This document shows positions 58,001 through 64,000 of a DNA stretch of 64,000 nt, one piece after another. The stretch spans positions 1 to 64,000 of the forward strand of contig NW_027017986.1 in assembly GCF_032854445.1 (NCBI RefSeq), given 5' to 3'. This DNA is from Liolophura sinensis. Its lineage: Eukaryota; Mollusca; Polyplacophora; Chitonida; Chitonidae. The notes beneath the pieces were generated by a model that searched no databases, had not been told where the DNA came from, and was given only the letters and a program-made list of their open reading frames with translations. Position 1 is the first letter of the stretch, and each line of letters opens with the position of its first letter. Made by a program: the position numbers and the translations under genes.

Positions 58001-61000
58001 TTCTACATGTAGATAAAGACATTGAGTTTGTCTTCGACTTAGAAGTAAGACATTTGCTGGGTGAGTTAAATGGGCTTGGCCCAAAGATTTGACGTCGTCT
58101 GGGCTACCGAAGGGCACATAACTTATAATGAAAAGTTGAATATAGTAATGACCAGTCGCGATTGTACATAGTTAATGTAGCCGATTTCAATTAGCAAAAA
58201 GACCAGGCAAACATCCAAAAGTGGAAAAACTGTTCCAATGCTGCTGGTAAGAGGCTAATCCGACGTATTTTTTGACGAGAAATCGAATGGTGCAAACCGC
58301 GTTGCTCTCCGACCAATACTTTTGGCTGTAGCCACAATTGAATGATCATTGATGTCAAGATCACGTGCCCAGCAACGGCTCTTACTCCATGGAAACCAAG
58401 GAAATTTGCAATTTTTCAACAGCTGGAGATGCCTGGCCCAATTGCGCATCTTTTGGCACCTTATTGATGTGGGTCAGTGTTCAATTGTACTTTTTACAGC
58501 GCACTGTATCAAGTACCTTGTGTTTTTTTTATATACAAATGGTGTGGTTTTTCTACATGTAGATAAAGACATTGAGGTTGTCTTCGACTTAGAAGTAAGA
58601 CATTTGCTGGGTGAGTTAAATGGGCTTGGCCCAAAGATTTGACGTCGTCTGGGCTACCGAAGGGCACATAACTTATAATGAAAAGTTGAATATAGTAATG
58701 ACCAGTCGCGATTGTACATAGTTAATGTAGCCGATTTTAATTAGCAAAAAGATCAGGCTAAAATCCAAAAGTGGAAAAACTGTTCCAATGCTGCTGGTAA
58801 GAGGCTAATCCGACGTATTTTTTGACGAGAAATCGAATGGTGCAAACCGCGTTGCTCTCCGACCAATACTTTTGGCTGTAGCCACAAATGAATAATCATT
58901 GATGTCAAGATCACGTGCCCAGCAACGGCTCTTACTCCATGGAAACCAAGGAAATTTGCAATTTTTCAACAGCTGGAGATGCCTGGCCCAATTGCGCATC
59001 TTTTGGCACCTTATTGATGTGGGTCAGTGTTCAATTGTACTTTTTACAGCGGACTGTATCAAGTACCTTGTGTTTTTTTTATATACAAATGGTGTGGTTT
59101 TTCTACATGTAGATAAAGACATTGAGTTTGTCTTCGACTTAGAAGTAAGACATTTGCTGGGTGAGTTAAATGGGCTTGGCCCAAAGATTTGACGTCGTCT
59201 GGGCTACCGAAGGGCACATAACTTATAATGAAAAGTTGAATATAGTAATGACCAGTCGCGATTGTACATAGTTAATGTAGCCGATTTCAATTAGCAAAAA
59301 GACCAGGTAAAATTCCAAAAGTGGAAAAACTGTTCCAATACTGCTGGTAAGAGGCTAATCCGACGTATTTTTTGACGAGAAATCGAATGGTGCAAACCGC
59401 GTTGCTCTCCGACCAATACTTTTGGCTGTAGCCACAAATGAATAATCATTGATGTCAAGATCACGTGCCCAGCAACGGCTCTTACTCCATGGAAACCAAG
59501 GAAATTTGCAATTTTTCAACAGCTGGAGATGCCTGGCCAAATTGCGCATCTTTTGGCATCTTATTGATGTGGGTCAGTGTTCAATTGTACTTTTTACAGC
59601 GGACTGTATCAAGTACCTTGTGTTTTTTTTATATACAAATGGTGTGGTTTTTCTACATGTAGATAAAGACATTGAGTTTGTCTTTAACTTAGATATTAGA
59701 CAACTGCTGGGTGAGTTAAATGGGCTTGGCCCAAAGATTTGACGTCGTCTGGGCTACCGAAGGGCACATGACTTATAATGAAAAGTTGAATATAGTAATG
59801 ACCAGTCGCGATTGTACATAGTTAATGTAGCCGATTTCAATTCGCAAAAAGACCAGGCAAAAATCCAAAAGTGGAAAAACTGTTCCAATGCTGCTGGTAA
59901 GAGGCTAATCCGACGTATTTTTTGACGAGAAATCGAATGGTGCAAACCGCGTTGCTCTCCGACCAATACTTTTGGCTGTAGCCACAAATGAATAATCGTT
60001 GATGTCAAGATCACGTGCCCAGCAACGGCTCTTACTCCATGGAAACCAAGGAAATTTGCAATTTTTTTAACAGCTGGAGATGCCTGGCCCAATTGCGCAT
60101 CTTTTGGCACCTTATTGATGTGGGTCAGTGTTCAATTGTACTTTTTACAGCGGACTGTATCAAGTACCTTGTGTTTTTTTCATATACAAATGGTGTGGTT
60201 TTTCTACATGTAGATAAAGACATTGAGTTTGTTTTTGACTTAGAAGTAAAACAACTGCTTGGTGAGTTAAATGGGCTTTGCCCAAAGATTTGACGTCGTC
60301 TGGGCTACCGAAGGGCACATAACTTATAATGAAAAGTTGAATATAGTAATGACCAGTCGCGATTGTACATAGTTAATGTAGCCGATTTCAATTCGCAAAA
60401 AGACCAGGCAAAAATCCAAAAGTGGAAAAACTGTTCCAATGCTGCTGGTAAGAGGCTAATCCGACGTATTTTGTGACGAGAAATCGAATGGTGCAAACCG
60501 CGTTGCTCTCCGACCAATACTTTTGGCTGTAGCCACAAATGAATAATCATTGATGTCAAGATCACGTGCCCAGCAACGGCTCTTACTCCATGGAAACCAT
60601 AGAAATTTGCAATTTTTCAACAGCTTTAGATGCCTGGCCCAATTGCGCATCTTTTGGCACCTTATTAATGTGGGTCAGTGTTCAATTGTACTTTTTACAG
60701 CAGACTGTATCAAGTACCTTGTGTTTTTTATATACAAATGGTGTGGTTTTTCTACATGTAGATAAAGACATTGAGTTTGTCTTCGACTTAGAAGTAAGAC
60801 ATTTGCTGGGTGAGTTAAATGGGCTTGGCCCAAAGATTTGACGTCGTCTGGGCTACCGAAGGGCACATAACTTATAATGAAAAGTTGAATATAGTAATGA
60901 CCAGTCGCGAATGTACATAGTTAATGCAGCCTATTTCAATTAGCAAAAAGACCAGGTAAAAATCCAAAAGTGGAAAAACTGTTCCAATGCTGCTGCTAAG

Positions 61001-62199
61001 AGGCTAATCCGACGTATTTTTTGACGAGAAATCGAATGGTGCAAACCGCGTTGCTCTCCGACCAATACGTTTGGCTGTAGCCACAAATGAATAATCATTG
61101 ATGTCAAGATCACGTGCCCAGCAACGGCTCTTACTCCATGGAAACCAAGGAAATTTGCAATTTTTCAACAGCTGGAGATGCCTGGCCCAATTGCGCATCT
61201 TTTGGCACCTTATTGATGTAGGTCAGTGTTCAATTGTACTTTTTTACAGCTGACTGTATCAAGTACCTTGTGTTTTTTTTTATATACAAATGGTGTGGTT
61301 TTTCTACATGTAGATAAAGACATTGAGTTTGTCTTCGACTGAAAAGTAAGACATTTGCTGGGTGAGTTAAATGGGCTTGGCCCAAAGATTTGACGTCGTC
61401 TGGGCTACCGAAGGGCACATAACTTATAATGAAAAGTTGAATATAGTAATGACCAGTCGCGATTGTACATAGTTAATGTAGCCGATTTCAATTAGCAAAA
61501 AGGCCAGGCAAAAATCCAAAAGTGGAAAAACTGTTCCAATGCTGCTGGTAAGAGGCTAATCCGACGTATTTTTTGACGAGAAATCGAATGGTGCAAACCG
61601 CGTTGCTCTCCGACCAATACTTTTGGCTGTAGCCACAAATGAATAATCATTGATGTCAAGATCACGTGCCCAGCAACGGCTCTTACTCCATGGAAACCAA
61701 GGAAATTTGCAATTTTTCAACAGCTGGAGATGCCTGGCCCAATTGCGCATCTTTTGGCACCTTATTGATGTGGGTCAGTGTTCAATTGTACTTTTTACAG
61801 CGGACTGTATCAAGTACCTTGTGTTTTTTTCATATACAAATGGTGTGGTTTTTCTACATGTAGATAAAGACATTGAGTTTGTCTTCGACTTAGAAGTAAG
61901 ACATTTGCTGGGTGAGTTAAATGGGCCTGGCCCAAAGATTTGACGTCGTCTGGGCTACCGAAGGGCACATAACTTATAATGAAAAGTTGAATATAGTAAT
62001 GACCAGTCGCGAATGTACATAGTTAATGCAGCCTATTTCATTTAGCAAAACGACCAGGTAAAAATCCAAAAGTGGAAAAACTGTTCCAATGCTGCTGCTA
62101 AGAGGCTAATCCGACGTATTTTGTGACGAGAAATCGAATGGTGCAAACCGCGTTGCTCTCCAACCAATACTTTTGGCTGTAGCCACAAATGAATAATCA

Positions 62200-64000
62200 T
62201 TGATGTCAAGATCACGTGCCCAGCAACGGCTCTTACTCCATGGAAACCATAGAAATTTGCAATTTTTCAACAGCTTTAGATGCCTGGCCCAATTGCGCAT
62301 CTTTTGGCACCTTATTAATGTGGGTCAGTGTTCAATTGTACTTTTTACAGCAGACTGTATCAAGTACCTTGTGTTTTTTATATACAAATGGTGTGGTTTT
62401 TCTACATGTAGATAAAGACATTGAGTTTGTCTTCGACTTAGAAGTAAGACATTTGCTGGGTGAGTTAAATGGGCTTGGCCCAAAGATTTGACGTCGTCTG
62501 GGCTACCGAAGGGCACATAACTTATAATGAAAAGTTGAATATAGTAATGACCAGTCGCGAATGTACATAGTTAATGCAGCCTATTTCAATTAGCAAAAAG
62601 ACCAGGTAAAAATCCAAAAGTGGAAAAACTGTTCCAATGCTGGTGCTAAGAGGCTAATCCGACGTATTTTTTGACGAGAAATCGAATGGTGCAAACCGCG
62701 TTGCTCTCCGACCAATACTTTTGGCTGTAGCCACAAATGAATAATCATTGATGTCAAGATCACGTGCCCAGCAACGGCTCTTACTCCATGGAAACCAAGG
62801 AAATTTGCAATTTTTCAACAGCTGGAGATGCCTGGCCCAATTGCGCATGTTTTGGCACCTTATTGATGTGAGTCAGTGTTCAATTGTACTTTTTACAGCG
62901 GACTGTATCAAGTACCTTGTGTTTTTTTTATATACAAATGGTGTGGTTTTTCTACATGTAGATAAAGACATTGAGTTTGTCTTCGACTTAGAAGTAAGAC
63001 ATTTGCTGGGTGAGTTAAATGGGCTTGGCCCAAAGATTTGACGTCGTCTGGGCTACCGAAGGGCACATAACTTATAATGAAAAGTTGAATATAGTAATGA
63101 CCAGTCGCGATTTTACATAGTTAATGTAGCCGATTTCAATTAGCAAAAAGACCAGGTAAAAATCCAAAAGTGGAAAAACTGTTCCAATGCTGCTGGTAAG
63201 AGGCTAATCCGACGTATTTTGTGACGAGAAATCGAATAGTGCAAACCGCGTTGCTCTCTGACCAATATGTTTGGCTGTAGCCACAATTGAATAATCATTG
63301 ATGTCAAGATCACGTGCCCAGCAACGGCTCTTACTCCATGGAAACCATAGAAATTTGCCATTTTTCAACAGCTGGAGATGCCTGGCCCAATTGCGCATCT
63401 TTTGGCACCTTATTGATGTGGGTCAGTGTTCAATTGTACTTTTTACAGCAGACTGTATCATGTACCTTCTGTTTTTTTTATATACAAATGGTGTGGTTTT
63501 TCTACATGTAAATCAAGACATTGAGTTTGTCTTCGACTTAGAAGTAAGACATTTGCTGGGTGAGTTAAATGGGCTTGGCCCAAAGATTTGACGTCGTCTG
63601 GGCTACCGAAGGGCACATAACTTATAATGAAAAGTTGAATATAGTAATGACCAGTCGCGAATGTACATAGCTAATGCAGCCTATTTCAATTAGCAAAAAG
63701 ACCAGGTAAAAATCCAAAAGTGGCAAAATTGTTCCAATGCTGCTGCTAAGAGGCTAATCCGACGTATTTTTTGACGAGAAATCGAATGGTGCAAACCGCG
63801 TTGCTCTCCGACCAATACTTTTGGCTGTAGCCACAAATGAATAATCATTGATGTCAAGATCACGTGCCCAGCAACGGCTCTTACTCCATGGAAACCATAG
63901 AAATTTGCAATTTTTCAACAGCTGGAGATGCCTGGCCCAATTGCGCATCTTTTGGCACCTCATTAATGTGGGTCAGTGTTCAATTGTACTTTCTGCAGCA
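62200..64000 (+). repeat. Second locus of the four-monomer higher-order block
   Basis: The same variants recur in circularly shifted order: CAGCTTTAGATGCC (62.27 kb), GCGCATGTTTTGGC (62.85 kb), TTTGCCATTTTTCAACAG (63.36 kb), CACCTCATTAATG (63.96 kb). The offset from 52.3 kb is about 9897 bp, or 18 monomers. A lone CAGCTTTAGATGCC unit sits at 60.62 kb. Confidence 0.82.

Larger units (their letters stand above)
49941..64000 (+). repeat. Satellite B array, block 4 (~25.5 monomers, continues past the window)
   Basis: Head-to-tail ~550-bp monomers with very high similarity (many neighbours differ by only a few bases). Landmarks repeat at 548-551 bp. Most monomers carry CACGTG in GATCACGTGCCCAGCAACGG. 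GTG-initiated frames of 60-97 codons recur on both strands in every unit, but their frames vary with T-run length. I see no genes. Confidence 0.95.

Noticed and set aside
12901-64000. Recurrent 60-97 codon open frames on both strands in each satellite monomer
   Set aside because: Many begin with GTG and not ATG, appear on both strands, and change frame with the length of a variable T-run. Their similarity follows from DNA repeat identity, not from selection on a protein.
12901-64000. CENP-B box in the monomer
   Set aside because: The nearest match (TTCGACTTAGAAGTAAG) keeps TTCG and the central A but lacks the CGGG part.
49941-64000. CRISPR-like array
   Set aside because: Repeats are ~550 bp and continuous, with no unique spacers. 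The sequence is eukaryotic satellite DNA.

Overview
This is a eukaryotic, gene-poor, repeat-only window. I see no host gene, intron-exon structure, tRNA, rRNA or CRISPR. Everything is either a ~550-bp tandem satellite (in divergent variants) or one of five copies of a single family of non-LTR retrotransposon (LINE) with an apurinic-type endonuclease, reverse transcriptase and RNase H (I/Nimb-like by domain order). The LINE 3' end (ATATGGCTGAAATATTGCCG followed by an (ATTC)n tail) resembles repeat ends I associate from memory with molluscs, especially gastropods; a molluscan genome is my best guess but was not checked.

Layout. 1-1091: 3' fragment of LINE copy C1 (+). 1092-5297: divergent satellite 'A', with mixed long (~555 bp) and short (~234 bp) monomers. 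5298-7056: the same satellite in the opposite orientation, full-length monomers only. 7057-12900: decayed LINE copy C2 on the minus strand. 12901-14793: satellite 'B', ~550-bp monomers. 14794-20704: LINE copy C3 (+), with both ORFs open from end to end. 20705-27242: satellite B. 27243-33153: LINE copy C4 (+), whose only lesion is a 2-nt deletion near the ORF2 3' end. 33154-44032: satellite B. 44033-49940: LINE copy C5 (+), with one 1-nt frameshift in ORF2. 49941-64000: satellite B, running off the window. Satellite B without its three LINEs would be one head-to-tail array of about 33 kb, roughly 61 monomers. Its local higher-order blocks are typical of unequal exchange.

How the LINE works. 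ORF1 is a Gag-like RNA-binding protein with three CCHC knuckles and a basic tail. Its stop overlaps the ORF2 start as TAATG in all four copies that retain it, the arrangement known to couple ORF2 translation to ORF1 termination in the SART1 element. ORF2 carries endonuclease, RT, RNase H and a C-terminal CCHC motif. The RNA ends in a short hairpin and an (ATTC)4-5 tail. C3, C4 and C5 are flanked by 10-14 bp target-site duplications made of satellite sequence, so these are clean target-primed insertions into the array.

Most notable: the copies combine two 5'-leader types and two 3'-UTR types in all four possible ways, so the family has been recombining. C5 changes abruptly from divergent to nearly identical sequence at its frameshift. 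Conserved inverted repeats lie in ORF1 and around the RT motif A codons. The satellite shows an orientation switch, a 2670-bp higher-order period and several nested duplications. All identities and spacings were judged by eye.
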